Assembly: GCA_963805495.1 (NCBI GenBank)
Contig: CAWDUQ010000001.1
Coordinates: 124,001 to 188,000, forward strand
DNA: 64,000 bases
Source: DAHUXD01 sp963805495
GTDB taxonomy: Bacteria; Acidobacteriota; Thermoanaerobaculia; UBA5066; Gp7-AA6
Direction: 5' to 3'
Part shown: positions 17,348-24,547 of the stretch, in pieces
Layout: each line of letters opens with the position of its first letter
How positions within the stretch are numbered: the stretch's first letter is position 1
Translations under genes and position numbers: made by a program
Notes under the pieces: generated by a model
The model's database searches: none
Told to the model about the DNA's origin: nothing
Seen by the model: only the letters and a program-made list of their open reading frames with translations

Positions 17348-17840
17348 GGCCACACCGATGAAGAACCGCACGACTGTGGAACGGAAGTCCGAGCGTGAAA
17401 TCGTCGTCACGCGAACTTTCAACGGTCCGGCGCGCATCGTGTTCGAGGCGTGGACCAAGCCCGAGTTGTTCAAGCAGTGGTGGGTGCCGAAGTCGATGGG
17501 AATGTCCCTGCTTTCCTGCGAAATGGATGTTCGTGTCGGGGGCAGGTACCGTTTGGAGTTCGCACACGGGGACTCACAGGCGGCGTTCTTCGGCACGTAC
17601 AAGGAAGTAACACCGCACTCGCGCCTCGTCTGGACCAATGAGGAAAGTGACGAGGGATCCGTCACGACGGTGACCTTCGCGGAAACAGGCGGCAAGACGT
17701 TGCTCGTCATGCACGAGCTCTATCCCTCGAAGGAAGCTCTCGACGCTGCCGGCACCGGAGCTGCGGACGCAATGAGCGAGACGTTCGAGCAACTCGACGA
17801 GCTTCTCGTCGTCCTCGGCGCGAGCGTGGGACGGTCATGA
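17325..17840 (+). CDS. SRPBCC (AHSA1-like) domain protein
   Basis: 171 residues from the ATG preceded by AAAGGAG; an internal ATG at 17358 is an alternative. VTRTFNGPARIVFEAWTKPELFKQWW is the typical AHSA1/START-like opening, followed by MDVRVGGRYRLEF and YKEVTPHSRLVWTNE. Binds an unknown hydrophobic ligand or partner. Translationally coupled to the ArsR-type gene; the pair is a common two-gene unit. Confidence 0.87.
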   Translation: MDARRESEATPMKNRTTVERKSEREIVVTRTFNGPARIVFEAWTKPELFKQWWVPKSMGMSLLSCEMDVRVGGRYRLEFAHGDSQAAFFGTYKEVTPHSRLVWTNEESDEGSVTTVTFAETGGKTLLVMHELYPSKEALDAAGTGAADAMSETFEQLDELLVVLGASVGRS

Positions 17841-18017
17841 ACTCGTCGATCGCGCGGTCGTCGGCTGCCTCGCTGATTGGTCCCGACCTCGATCCCCCGT
17901 GGCACACCGTCTGCGAGTGGGCAATCGGTCCTCACGGCTGACCTCGGCGCGCTGCTCGCCCCGGCCGGCATGGCTCACATGCTGGCCGGGGCTTCCTGAA
18001 AGCAGATCGTGCATCGG

Positions 18018-18082
18018 TCCGCAGCCGGGCCAAGGGCCGAGGCGAAGCCGAGCAGCGACTCCGCTGCACCCGGGGGTCAGGC
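18018..18082 (-). repeat. Half-decayed attC
   Basis: The right arm CGACTCCGCTGCACCCGGGGGTCAGGC and the GCCGAGGCGAAGCCGAG loop remain; the left core box is gone (CAGCCGGGCC). The 17841-18143 interval contains nothing else I recognise. Confidence 0.6.
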
Positions 18083-18143
18083 CCGGTAGATTCGCGCCGC
18101 GCCTCGGTCAATTCGCGGGCGCGACGGCTGGTAGACTGGCCGT

Positions 18144-18617
18144 ATGAAAACTCGACGCAGCAGGCTCGCTCTAGCCACCTGTCTTCTCTTCGTGACGGGC
18201 AGGGCGCTCGCCCAGGATTTGCCGAAGCTCGTCACCAGGGCGGACGTCGAGAAAGCCGCCCACGCGAAGTTCAAGGATGGCTGGCAGCCGATGCCGACGC
18301 AGGTCTCGTTCGCAGAAGATGGCGGCAACCTGCAGGTCAGCGTGAGCGTCGAGCCCCGTGAAGCGCAAAGCACCGTGCGGACCTGGGAAGCGACAATGAA
18401 GAAGATGAAGCCGGGCACCAAGGTCGACACCGTTCCGGGGCTGGGCAAAGACGCGATCTTCGTCAGCACCCGCCCGGACTCGGGTGCGCTCTATGTCGAC
18501 TTCGACAAGCCGCTCGTGCAGCTCAACGTCGGCGTCGCCGGTGCCAAGACCCCCGAGCAAGCAAAGCAGCTCGCCCTCGACCTCGGCAAAGTGATCAGCC
18601 CACGGATCGGAAAATAG
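18144..18617 (+). CDS. Exported protein, unknown
   Basis: 157 residues with a Sec signal peptide (KTRRSRLALATCLLFVTGRALA, cleavage near residue 23). The mature part has VTRADVEKAAHAKF, LQVSVSVEP and a regular GLGKDAIF-containing middle. No catalytic motif. On the plus strand between a relic attC and a VOC gene, so not an ordinary cassette. Confidence 0.68.
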   Translation: MKTRRSRLALATCLLFVTGRALAQDLPKLVTRADVEKAAHAKFKDGWQPMPTQVSFAEDGGNLQVSVSVEPREAQSTVRTWEATMKKMKPGTKVDTVPGLGKDAIFVSTRPDSGALYVDFDKPLVQLNVGVAGAKTPEQAKQLALDLGKVISPRIGK

Positions 18618-18647
18618 TGTCTGGCGCGCAGGCTGCCGAACCCGCGG

Positions 18648-19109
18648 CTATGCGTCGGCGTACGCTCTTTCCAGTGCCGCCACGTCGAGCTTGACCATCT
18701 TCATCATCGCTTCCATCACAGCCTGCACTTTCTTCCGGTTCTTGTCGCCGATGAGCTCCATGAAGCGTCTCGGGACGATCTGCCAGGTGATGCCGAACTG
18801 ATCCGTGATCCAGCCACACTGCGATGGGGTTGCGCCGGCGCTGATGAGCTTGTTCCAGTACTCGTCAACTTCTTCCTGGTCTTTGCAGTCGACAAAGAGC
18901 GAGAAACCTTCGGAGAATTTGAAGTACGGGCCGCCGTTGTAGCCCATGAAGGACTGACCACCGATGACGAATTCGGCGGAAGTGATCGGGCCGTCCTTGC
19001 CAGTGCGAGCGACGGTCTTGATCTCAGAGTCCGGGAACGTGGTGGTGTAGAACGCCATGGCAGCTTCGAGCTGGCCGTTGAACATCAGGAAAGGTGTCAC
19101 TTTGGTCAT
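18648..19109 (-). CDS. VOC-superfamily protein of the PhnB/YjdN type
   Basis: 153 residues. VTPFLMFNGQLEAAMAFYTTTFP, AEFVIGGQSFMGYNGG, FSEGFSLFVDC and GWITDQFGITWQIVPR match the PhnB-like (3-demethylubiquinone methyltransferase-like) VOC group. Members are small homodimers of mostly unknown ligand. ATG at 19109, next to the attC at 19138. Confidence 0.85.
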   Translation of the reverse strand: MTKVTPFLMFNGQLEAAMAFYTTTFPDSEIKTVARTGKDGPITSAEFVIGGQSFMGYNGGPYFKFSEGFSLFVDCKDQEEVDEYWNKLISAGATPSQCGWITDQFGITWQIVPRRFMELIGDKNRKKVQAVMEAMMKMVKLDVAALERAYADA

Positions 19110-19137
19110 CTGTGTGTCTCCTTTGTTTTCGGTCTCC

Positions 19138-19213
19138 GTCTAACGGTTGGCGGGGCAGCGGCGAGCGCCGTAGCGAAGCGCAGGCGCGAGTCCGCTGCAC
19201 CCGCGGGTTAGGC
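19138..19213 (-). repeat. attC, 76 bp, box GTCTAAC
   Basis: Apical stem CGCC/GGCG. Ends the 19208-19561 gene with its TAA. Confidence 0.93.
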
Positions 19214-19561
19214 GCGGGATCCAGACTCGCCATAACCAAGGAAACAGGCTCCGAAACCGAACCAGAGCACTGAACGGGTGGCACTGGCTGAACGCTGGTT
19301 GCCAACGACCGAATCGTACGTCACACGTACCACAAAGGGGAGTACGGCGAACGCGCTGTGGACCCTCACCTCTACTCGGGCCGCTACCAGCTGCTCGATA
19401 TCTCGATCTGTGGCATGCCCAGACGCTCGCGCCGCATCTATCATCTGCCGCGACTCGAGCGCAGGCAGCTGTTGAATTACCGCAGGAACTCCTACCAAGC
19501 CTGTTATCAAGTACAGCGCCGCAGTCACCCCGAATGACCACAGGAGCTTGCGCCTCATCAT
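19208..19561 (-). CDS. Membrane-anchored or exported protein, unknown
   Basis: 117 residues; N-terminal hydrophobic helix LLWSFGVTAALYLITGLVGVP and a C-terminal hydrophobic patch SVLWFGFGACFLGY. The middle carries DIEQLVAARVEVRVHSAFAV. A truncated copy lies at 8505-8650. The TAA stop comes from the attC. Confidence 0.6.
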   Translation of the reverse strand: MMRRKLLWSFGVTAALYLITGLVGVPAVIQQLPALESRQMIDAARASGHATDRDIEQLVAARVEVRVHSAFAVLPFVVRVTYDSVVGNQRSASATRSVLWFGFGACFLGYGESGSRA

Positions 19562-19572
19562 CGCTTTCCTGC

Positions 19573-19648
19573 GCCTAACGGGCGGCGGGTCAGCGGCGAG
19601 CGCCGTAGCGAAGCGCAGGCGCGAGTCCGCTGCACCCGCGGGTTAGGC
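19573..19648 (-). repeat. attC, 76 bp
   Basis: Apical stem CGCC/GGCG, inner loop GTAGCGAAGCGCA. Closes the DUF4160/DUF2442 cassette. Confidence 0.95.
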
Positions 19649-19885
19649 GGCCACGTGAAGTTTGTCGTACAAGAACTCCGGTGCGAAGTCCGCGCCGTTG
19701 GGCCATGAGACTGTTCCGAGGTCGCGCGAAACCACAAAGCGACGAAAGTAGTCTCGGTCCCGAAGCGGTTCGAAAACTGGTCCGTAGAGGTCGGCTGAGA
19801 GATCCACCTCGCCGCTCACGCCATCCTCGAACTTCAACCAGATCGTGTAGTCTCTGATGTACCTAGCTTCCACGACGTCAACCAT
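19643..19885 (-). CDS. DUF2442-family protein
   Basis: 80 residues: VVEARYIRDYTIWLKFEDGVSGEVDLS, then FRRFVVSRDLGTVSWPNGADFAPEFLY, the usual DUF2442 pattern (the second half, V.W.NG.D..P..LY, is diagnostic). Lies 4 bp behind a DUF4160 gene; such pairs are suspected toxin-antitoxin-like modules, without proof here. TAA supplied by the attC. Confidence 0.82.
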   Translation of the reverse strand: MVDVVEARYIRDYTIWLKFEDGVSGEVDLSADLYGPVFEPLRDRDYFRRFVVSRDLGTVSWPNGADFAPEFLYDKLHVAA

Positions 19886-19889
19886 CTCT

Positions 19890-20147
19890 CTACTCCAAAG
19901 GTCGTATCGCCTTCAGCTCACGTCCCTCATGCGCCAGACGCCAGTTCTCGGCCAGTTCCTGGCGATGCAAACTCCACCATTCCATCACGTGACCCAACGC
20001 ACGCGGCGGGAAGTCTCCCTCCACCGCACCGTCCGCGATTCGCACGGTCACTTTGTGCCCCGAGTATCGAGCGTGAAAATGGGCGGGCTCGTGCTCCCGG
20101 TGGTACATCGTGATCACGATTCCGAGAAACCGGCAAATCTCCGGCAC
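19890..20147 (-). CDS. DUF4160-family protein
   Basis: 85 residues from a GTG at 20147: PEICRFLGIVITMYHREHEPAHFHARYSGHKV is the DUF4160 core (HxPHxH-like EHEPAHFH motif), followed by LPPRALGHVMEWW-type helix and REL. A longer frame to 20231 adds non-conserved residues. First gene of the pair with the DUF2442 protein. Confidence 0.8.
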   Translation of the reverse strand: MPEICRFLGIVITMYHREHEPAHFHARYSGHKVTVRIADGAVEGDFPPRALGHVMEWWSLHRQELAENWRLAHEGRELKAIRPLE

Positions 20148-20218
20148 CTGCAAATCGTAACCCGATGCACCCGGGCCGCCCAATAGGCGGAGAGCCGACG
20201 ACTCCCAAGCATCCGTGG

Positions 20219-20407
20219 TCAGGCGCCCCATTCCTTGCCAGCCGTGTCACCTGCAGCCCGGTGAATCCGCCGAACCTCTGATGCCTTGTGCGCGCCCAGC
20301 CCATCCATCTTGCTGGTTGAGTTCCCAACGACCTTCTGAGGCTTGCACATGCCGTGGCGAGCTCCGCCCGCACGCTGCTTCTTAGCCCTTCCGCGCTTGT
20401 GGTGCAC
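20219..20407 (-). CDS. Small CKPxK-motif protein
   Basis: 62 residues, very basic at the N-terminus, with GMCKPQKVVGNS. Small bacterial proteins with a CKPxK...GNS core are common, with no known function. Begins at a GTG (20407); sits upstream of the DUF4160/DUF2442 pair without an attC between, so may be co-transcribed. Confidence 0.5.
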   Translation of the reverse strand: MHHKRGRAKKQRAGGARHGMCKPQKVVGNSTSKMDGLGAHKASEVRRIHRAAGDTAGKEWGA

Positions 20408-20443
20408 GTTGAGACTCTAGGCCCACATCCGTGGCCTGGGGCC

Positions 20444-20561
20444 GCCTAACGGGTGGCGGGTCAGCTGCGGGCGCCCAACCGCCACCAGGTCCCTTGACTC
20501 ACCACAGCGTCCCTTCCGCCATTTCTGCATGGCGACCGTCAGCTGCACCCGCGGGTTAGGC
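20444..20561 (-). repeat. attC, 118-bp class
   Basis: Long-loop type (CTGCGGGCGCCC...GGCGACCGTCAGCTGCACCC). The only long site not attached to a family II cassette; it closes the BrnTA cassette and gives BrnA its TAA stop. Confidence 0.92.
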
Positions 20562-20840
20562 GCCCTTTGATAGCTCACGCTGCAGCCGCTCGGCTAGAAA
20601 TTGCTTCAGCAGGGACTGATACGGAATGTCGCGCTTGTTGGCCAGGACCTTGAGGTGACCAATCATCGACTCGGGGAGCCTCAGGGAAATTGTGCGAAGC
20701 GTCGGTCTTAGACTCGGGAAGGCCCGACGCTGAGCACCGCTCCAGTCCACAAAGTCAGCCGAGTCGTGCTCAGCCCAGAAGCTGCGCTCCTGCTCCTCTG
20801 TTTCGAACGTCGGAAGCTGCTTACGCTTTGCTTTGCTCAT
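20556..20840 (-). CDS. BrnA-type antitoxin
   Basis: 94 residues: RSFWAEHDSADFVDW at the N-terminus and a ribbon-helix-helix C-terminus TISLRLPESMIGHLKVLANKRDIPYQSLLKQFLAERL. The layout is that of BrnA/CopG antitoxins that bind BrnT and the shared operator. Overlaps the toxin gene 3' end by 20 bp. Confidence 0.87.
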   Translation of the reverse strand: MSKAKRKQLPTFETEEQERSFWAEHDSADFVDWSGAQRRAFPSLRPTLRTISLRLPESMIGHLKVLANKRDIPYQSLLKQFLAERLQRELSKGA

Positions 20841-21129
20841 AGGTCTGTAGTTCCTTTCGCGTCATGTCGCGTGCCGAGATCACTCGGATGAGTGACTTGC
20901 GGACCGTGAAGCTGATGAAGAGCCGGCGCCCAGAGTCCGCTTGCCCAAGCGCGAAGTGCCGAGATTCAGAAGCTGAGTGCTCGCGATCTGGTGAGACAAC
21001 CAGCGGCTCGTTAAAGAAGACCTCCTCGGCCTCCCAAAACGGCACGCGGTGGCGTTCCCAGTTCTTCTCGAGGTTGCCCTCATCCCAATCAAAGCCGGTG
21101 CAGCCAGCCAGGAGGTCATCCGCCGCCAC
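20821..21129 (-). CDS. BrnT-type ribonuclease toxin
   Basis: 102 residues: FDWDEGNLEKNWERHRVPFWEAEEVFFNEPL is the BrnT signature, then SRHFALGQADSGRRLFISFTVRKSLIRVISARDMTRKE. BrnT is a RelE-fold RNase. Toxin-first order with overlapping antitoxin is typical for BrnTA. A palindrome and promoter lie immediately upstream. Confidence 0.9.
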   Translation of the reverse strand: MAADDLLAGCTGFDWDEGNLEKNWERHRVPFWEAEEVFFNEPLVVSPDREHSASESRHFALGQADSGRRLFISFTVRKSLIRVISARDMTRKELQTYEQSKA

Positions 21130-21135
21130 GGTCGA

Positions 21136-21164
21136 AGTATATGTCAGACATATACGCCAAGCAA
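21136..21164 (-). promoter_or_regulatory. brnTA promoter with palindromic operator
   Basis: Minus strand: -35 TTGCTT (21159-21164), 17-bp spacer, -10 TATACT (21136-21141). The palindrome TATATGTC-A-GACATATA (21138-21154) sits over the spacer and -10, a natural autorepression site. Confidence 0.72.
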
Positions 21165-21178
21165 GACCCTAAAGAGGC

Positions 21179-21257
21179 GCCTAACGGGTGGCTGGTCAGC
21201 GGCGAGCGAGCCCGAGCAGAGCGAGGGACGCGAGTCCGCTGCACGCGCATGTTAGGC
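21179..21257 (-). repeat. attC, 79 bp
   Basis: Three bases longer in the loop than the standard class (GAGCGAGCCCGAGCAGAGCGAGGG). Closes the hydrolase cassette. Confidence 0.9.
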
Positions 21258-21319
21258 CGCCGCCTAGCTGGCAGCGGTCGGTCGGAACCCCAAGCGGCGG
21301 GAGCAATCGGACGGTGGCA

Positions 21320-22222
21320 TCACGGCCCGTCCGTCGACTCGAAGAACTCTTTGGTATCGGGACGACTGAATGGGTTGCGAAAGAACGTTTCAACGGTCAG
21401 ATTGAACAACGCGGGGTCCTGCCAAGGAATCATGTGGGTCGCTGCAGGGAAGATGCGGAGCTGTGCCTTTGGGAGATCATGAAATATCTGCAACGTGTGA
21501 GCATCCCGTATCACATCCTTGTCGCCCGCCATTACCAGCGTCGGTGCAGACACGCTCTTTAGTTTCTCGGCCGGAATATTCGGTTGCTTCCCCAGCAGAT
21601 CCAATTGCTGCTTGTAGACCGACCACGGCTGGGACGTATCGGCCTTCTTAATCATCGCATCCACTAGCCTCTCCTGCCTTGCGACCCAGGCACGGGCCCA
21701 ATCATAGGCCCCACTGGGATTCAGATTGGCACCCATGATGGCCAATTTCGCCACCTTGTCCGGATGGTTGATGGCAAGCAGCAGACCGACAATCCCGCCG
21801 TCACTCCACCCCAGCACGTACACGTCTTTCAAGCCCAGTGCTTGCAGCAAGGCGTTGGCGTCTTCAGCCATCTGCTCGTAGGTCAAGCGCCCGGCCCCCA
21901 TTTCGCTCTTTCCATGACCTCGACTGTCAGCTGCGACGACTTGGTATTGCTCGGAGAAGAACTTGATCTGATTGCCCATGGCGGAAATGCTTTGTCCGTT
22001 GCCGTGAATCTGTAACATCGCTGGACCCTTGCCATAGGTCTCAAGGTAGAGCTTGATCCCGTTGAGCTCTTGGAATCGGCCGGTGGATTCGTTGCTGCCG
22101 TAGGGAGGGTCAAACGTGGGCGGTGTCAGCGGCTCAGAGTTCACCGATCCAGACGAAACGTTGAGCAGGCTCGGCGCCAACAACAGAGTCCAGAGTGGGT
22201 TCCGGCTCCTTGGAGCTCTCAT
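21320..22222 (-). CDS. Exported alpha/beta hydrolase
   Basis: 300 residues with an N-terminal signal-like segment (NPLWTLLLAPSLLNVSSG). The fold is shown by MLQIHGNGQS (oxyanion loop), VVAADSRGHGKSE, the nucleophile elbow VLGWSDGGIVGLLLA (Ser near residue 139), the acid in TLVMAGDKDVIRD and the histidine in ATHMIPWQ. Hydrolyses an unknown ester, amide or lactone outside the cytoplasm. Confidence 0.88.
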   Translation of the reverse strand: MRAPRSRNPLWTLLLAPSLLNVSSGSVNSEPLTPPTFDPPYGSNESTGRFQELNGIKLYLETYGKGPAMLQIHGNGQSISAMGNQIKFFSEQYQVVAADSRGHGKSEMGAGRLTYEQMAEDANALLQALGLKDVYVLGWSDGGIVGLLLAINHPDKVAKLAIMGANLNPSGAYDWARAWVARQERLVDAMIKKADTSQPWSVYKQQLDLLGKQPNIPAEKLKSVSAPTLVMAGDKDVIRDAHTLQIFHDLPKAQLRIFPAATHMIPWQDPALFNLTVETFFRNPFSRPDTKEFFESTDGP

Positions 22223-22260
22223 CTTCCTCCCTAAATGAGGTTGTCGACCGTTTTCCAGCG

Positions 22261-22336
22261 GCCTAACGGGTGGCGGGTCAGCGGCGAGCTCCGAGGCGAA
22301 GCCGAGGCGCGAGTCCGCTGCACCCGCGGGTTAGGC
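22261..22336 (-). repeat. attC, 76 bp
   Basis: Apical arms CTCC and GGCG, a rare mismatched combination that looks recombinant between two loop types. Borders the plus-strand HigBA cassette. Confidence 0.94.
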
Positions 22337-22353
22337 CGCGGCCTGCACGCCGA

Positions 22354-22382
22354 TTGACAATATGTCAGACCTGACATATTCT
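22354..22382 (+). promoter_or_regulatory. higBA promoter and operator
   Basis: -35 TTGACA (22354-22359), 17-bp spacer, -10 TATTCT (22377-22382). A perfect palindrome AATATGTCAG-AC-CTGACATATT (22359-22380) fills the spacer. The first gene starts at 22393. Confidence 0.78.
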
Positions 22383-22392
22383 CGACTCGGCA

Positions 22393-22722
22393 ATGGAGAA
22401 ACCGCTCGCATGGCTAAAGGGCGAGATCAAGACTCCCCCATTCTCCTCCGAGGCTCGGACCGAGGCCGGGTTCCTTCTGCGCAGGCTGCAGCAAGGCGAA
22501 CGGCTGAGCCTTCCACAGTCCCGGCCCATGCCAACGGTCGGACCCCGTTGCCACGAGCTGAGGATCAGGGACCGTGAACAGACCTGGCGAATCGTTTATC
22601 GGATCGACCCGGATGCCATCTTGATCCTGGAGATCTTCGGCAAGAAGACCCCGGCGACACCCAAGGGCGTCATCGGCGACTGCAGACGGCGATTGAGGCT
22701 CTATGACGAACACGTGAGGTAG
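22393..22722 (+). CDS. HigB/Gp49-type toxin (RelE superfamily)
   Basis: 109 residues. WLKGEIKTPPFSSEARTEAGFLLRRLQQGERL, then CHELRIRDREQTWRIVYRIDPDAILILEIFGKKT is the phage-derived Gp49-like HigB pattern, with C-terminal KTP...VI..CRRRL. An mRNA-cleaving RelE-fold toxin by family. Stands 4 bp before its antitoxin on the plus strand, opposite to other cassettes, with its own promoter. Confidence 0.88.
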   Translation: MEKPLAWLKGEIKTPPFSSEARTEAGFLLRRLQQGERLSLPQSRPMPTVGPRCHELRIRDREQTWRIVYRIDPDAILILEIFGKKTPATPKGVIGDCRRRLRLYDEHVR

Positions 22723-22726
22723 CGAG

Positions 22727-23059
22727 ATGAAGAAGGAAAAGAGAAAGAAGCTCGAGGCTGCCGGCTGGAAGGTTGGTACCGCAAGCCAACTGCTGGGACT
22801 CTCAAAGGAGGAGGCAGAACTCGTTGAGCTCAAGCTCGCGCTCGCCCAGGGGCTGCGCCTGCGACGGGAGGCTCGCCGACTCACCCAGGGACGACTTGCG
22901 AAACTCATTGGCTCCAGCCAGTCCCGCGTGGCCAAGATGGAGGCTGCGGATTCAACGGTGACTTTGGATCTCCTCTTGCGGTCATTGCTAGCCACCGGCG
23001 CGACAAGGCGCGAACTCGCGAAGATCATTCAGCGGCCAACTCGATCCAGCGCGGCCTAA
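22727..23059 (+). CDS. HigA-type XRE-family antitoxin
   Basis: 110 residues with a helix-turn-helix (LRREARRLTQGRLAKLIGSSQSRVAKMEA, about residues 45-73). Antitoxin and autorepressor in HigBA systems; expected to bind the palindrome at 22359-22380. The C-terminus reaches into the attC at 23054, whose TAA ends it. Confidence 0.88.
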   Translation: MKKEKRKKLEAAGWKVGTASQLLGLSKEEAELVELKLALAQGLRLRREARRLTQGRLAKLIGSSQSRVAKMEAADSTVTLDLLLRSLLATGATRRELAKIIQRPTRSSAA

Positions 23060-23129
23060 CGGGCGGCGGGTCAGCGGCGAGCGACGATCCGAAGGCGAGG
23101 AACGAGTCCGCTGCACCCGCGGGTTAGGC
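23054..23129 (-). repeat. attC, 76 bp
   Basis: Loop GAGCGACGATCCGAAGGCG. Closes the acetyltransferase cassette and overlaps the 3' end of higA from the other side. Confidence 0.95.
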
Positions 23130-23139
23130 GGCAGCGCCG

Positions 23140-23589
23140 TCACAATTCCTTCCGATAGCACTGGATCCTCCCGACATCAGTGAAGCCGATTGCCCGGTGG
23201 GCTGCGATTCCTAAGGTGTTTCCAGGTTGCGTGTCCGATGCAAACTCTTTGCAGCCCTTAGCCCGAGCCCATTTCTCTGCGGCCTCGACCAAGGCCCTTC
23301 CCACGCCTTGCCTTCGTGCCTCTGGCATGACAAACCAGCCCTCGAGATACGCCACTCGGTTGGTTCGGCAACCCTCCGCACAGGGCCGAATCGAAAGCTC
23401 AGCGATACCGACTTGCCGACCGGCTTGGTCCTCAGCAATGAGGACAGCCAGCGGCTCTCGCGCGCGGCCGGAGAGGAATTCCTCTATTTCCTCGCCATGT
23501 TCGCCTTCCGAACTATCGGGCCACAGAGCCTGGCGCAGCTTTAGCCACGCTCCCGCGTCTCTTCGCTCGACCGGCCGCACATCAATCAC
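23140..23589 (-). CDS. AAC(6')-I-like aminoglycoside N-acetyltransferase (GNAT)
   Basis: 149 residues. The GNAT fold is clear: VRPVERRDAGAWLKLRQALWP opening, GIAELSIRPCAEGC, YLEGWFVMPEARRQGVGRAL with the Q/RxxGxG/A acetyl-CoA loop (RRQGVG), and the C-terminal ASDTQPGNTLGIAAHRAIGF. The ALWPD, CAEGC, LEGWFV and ASDT blocks are those of chromosomal and cassette AAC(6')-I enzymes. Whether it acts on aminoglycosides is unproven; another small amine is possible. Confidence 0.83.
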   Translation of the reverse strand: MIDVRPVERRDAGAWLKLRQALWPDSSEGEHGEEIEEFLSGRAREPLAVLIAEDQAGRQVGIAELSIRPCAEGCRTNRVAYLEGWFVMPEARRQGVGRALVEAAEKWARAKGCKEFASDTQPGNTLGIAAHRAIGFTDVGRIQCYRKEL

Positions 23590-23597
23590 CTTCTGCC

Positions 23598-23673
23598 GCC
23601 TAACGCGTGGCGGGTCAGCGGCGAGCGCCGTAGCGAAGCGTAGGCGCGAGTCCGCTGCACCCGCGGGTTAGGC
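23598..23673 (-). repeat. attC, 76 bp
   Basis: Apical stem CGCC/GGCG; outer arm has GCGTGG in place of GGGTGG. Confidence 0.95.
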
Positions 23674-23692
23674 GGCGGCGATCGATCGCCGT

Positions 23693-23947
23693 TCAGCGAA
23701 TGATGCGTTCGTACTCCGCGTGGGTACCGATCCAGAACCAAATGATAGCGTCCGCGGCGTCGACTCCCACAGCTCGATACGACCGCCCGACACGAACCGA
23801 CCAGAATTGCCCGAGCCGCTTGAAGTGAAGAGAGGGATGGTAAGGATTTGACTGGAGCAGGCCGTAATTCTTGCGTGCCAACTCCTGGACGTCGGCTGGC
23901 AGGCTCTCCAGACTCGCCCAGAACCGAGACGTTGCGAGGTGCTTCAA
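23693..23947 (-). CDS. RelE/ParE-family toxin
   Basis: 84 residues: RFWASLESLPADVQELARKNYGLLQSNPYHPSLHFKRLG is the RelE/HigB-like N-terminus and WSVRVGRSYRAVG followed by IIWFWIGTHAEYERII the C-terminal active-site strand with terminal histidine and tyrosine. Overlaps the antitoxin stop by 4 bp. Confidence 0.85.
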   Translation of the reverse strand: MKHLATSRFWASLESLPADVQELARKNYGLLQSNPYHPSLHFKRLGQFWSVRVGRSYRAVGVDAADAIIWFWIGTHAEYERIIR

Positions 23948-24150
23948 ATCTCCTTGGTGTCGCCCCGCCTGTGTTCGGCCAGAGCCTCCGCCGCAAGACG
24001 ATCAAGCTTTCCCGCCTTCGCATCGGCTTCCATCTGCCGATCCCAAGCGTCTGCATCGTATTTCGCGAACCAATCGCGAAACGTCGCAAGCTCCTCAGCC
24101 GACAACTTCTCGACCTCACGCTCGAGAGTCTCAACCTTGCTCATGTCCAA
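23944..24150 (-). CDS. Cognate antitoxin of the RelE/ParE-type toxin
   Basis: 68 residues, acidic and helical (VETLEREVEKLSAEELATFRDWFAKYDADAWDRQ, then a KAGKLDRLAAEAL tail). This is the usual short antitoxin preceding such toxins; DNA binding is not evident. A TATCAT -10-like hexamer stands just upstream. Confidence 0.8.
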   Translation of the reverse strand: MDMSKVETLEREVEKLSAEELATFRDWFAKYDADAWDRQMEADAKAGKLDRLAAEALAEHRRGDTKEI

Positions 24151-24204
24151 ATGATACCAAGCAACAAGTCTGCCTGCCCATCACGGGTTCAGAGCGCTTC
24201 CGCG

Positions 24205-24280
24205 GCCTAACGGGTGGCGGGTCAGCGGCGAGTGAGGAGGCGAAGCCGACGAACGAGTCCGCTGCACCCGCGGGTAAAGC
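24205..24280 (-). repeat. attC, 76 bp, right box GTAAAGC
   Basis: The only site in the array with GTAAAGC; the left box is normal. This may impair recombination at the 24280 junction. Loop GAGTGAGGAGGCGAAGCCG. Confidence 0.9.
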
Positions 24281-24283
24281 GGC

Positions 24284-24547
24284 CTATCGATACACGTCTT
24301 TGCGATCAGCGACTCGCACGACGAGCACCAGCAGTTCGGCATCAGCGATTGAGTACACGATGCGATATCGGCCGACTCGGATCCGGTAACGGTCTTCCTG
24401 CCCCGCCAGCTTCTCGCACCCGACCGGCCGCGGCTCTTCAGCCAGCGCGAGAATGTTCGCCACGATGCGTTGCCTGTCTTTCTTATGGTCAACGGCCTCG
24501 ATCTCCTTGGCCGCGGACGGCTTGATCAGGACGCTATAGCTTGCCAC
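24284..24547 (-). CDS. RelE-family toxin
   Basis: 87 residues: YSVLIKPSAAKEIEAV, then LAEEPRPVGCEKLAGQEDRYRIRVGRYRIVYSI and a C-terminal VVRVADRKDVYR. All are hallmarks of RelE ribosome-dependent mRNases. Overlaps its antitoxin by 14 bp. A truncated paralogue is at 8196-8447. Confidence 0.9.
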   Translation of the reverse strand: MASYSVLIKPSAAKEIEAVDHKKDRQRIVANILALAEEPRPVGCEKLAGQEDRYRIRVGRYRIVYSIADAELLVLVVRVADRKDVYR

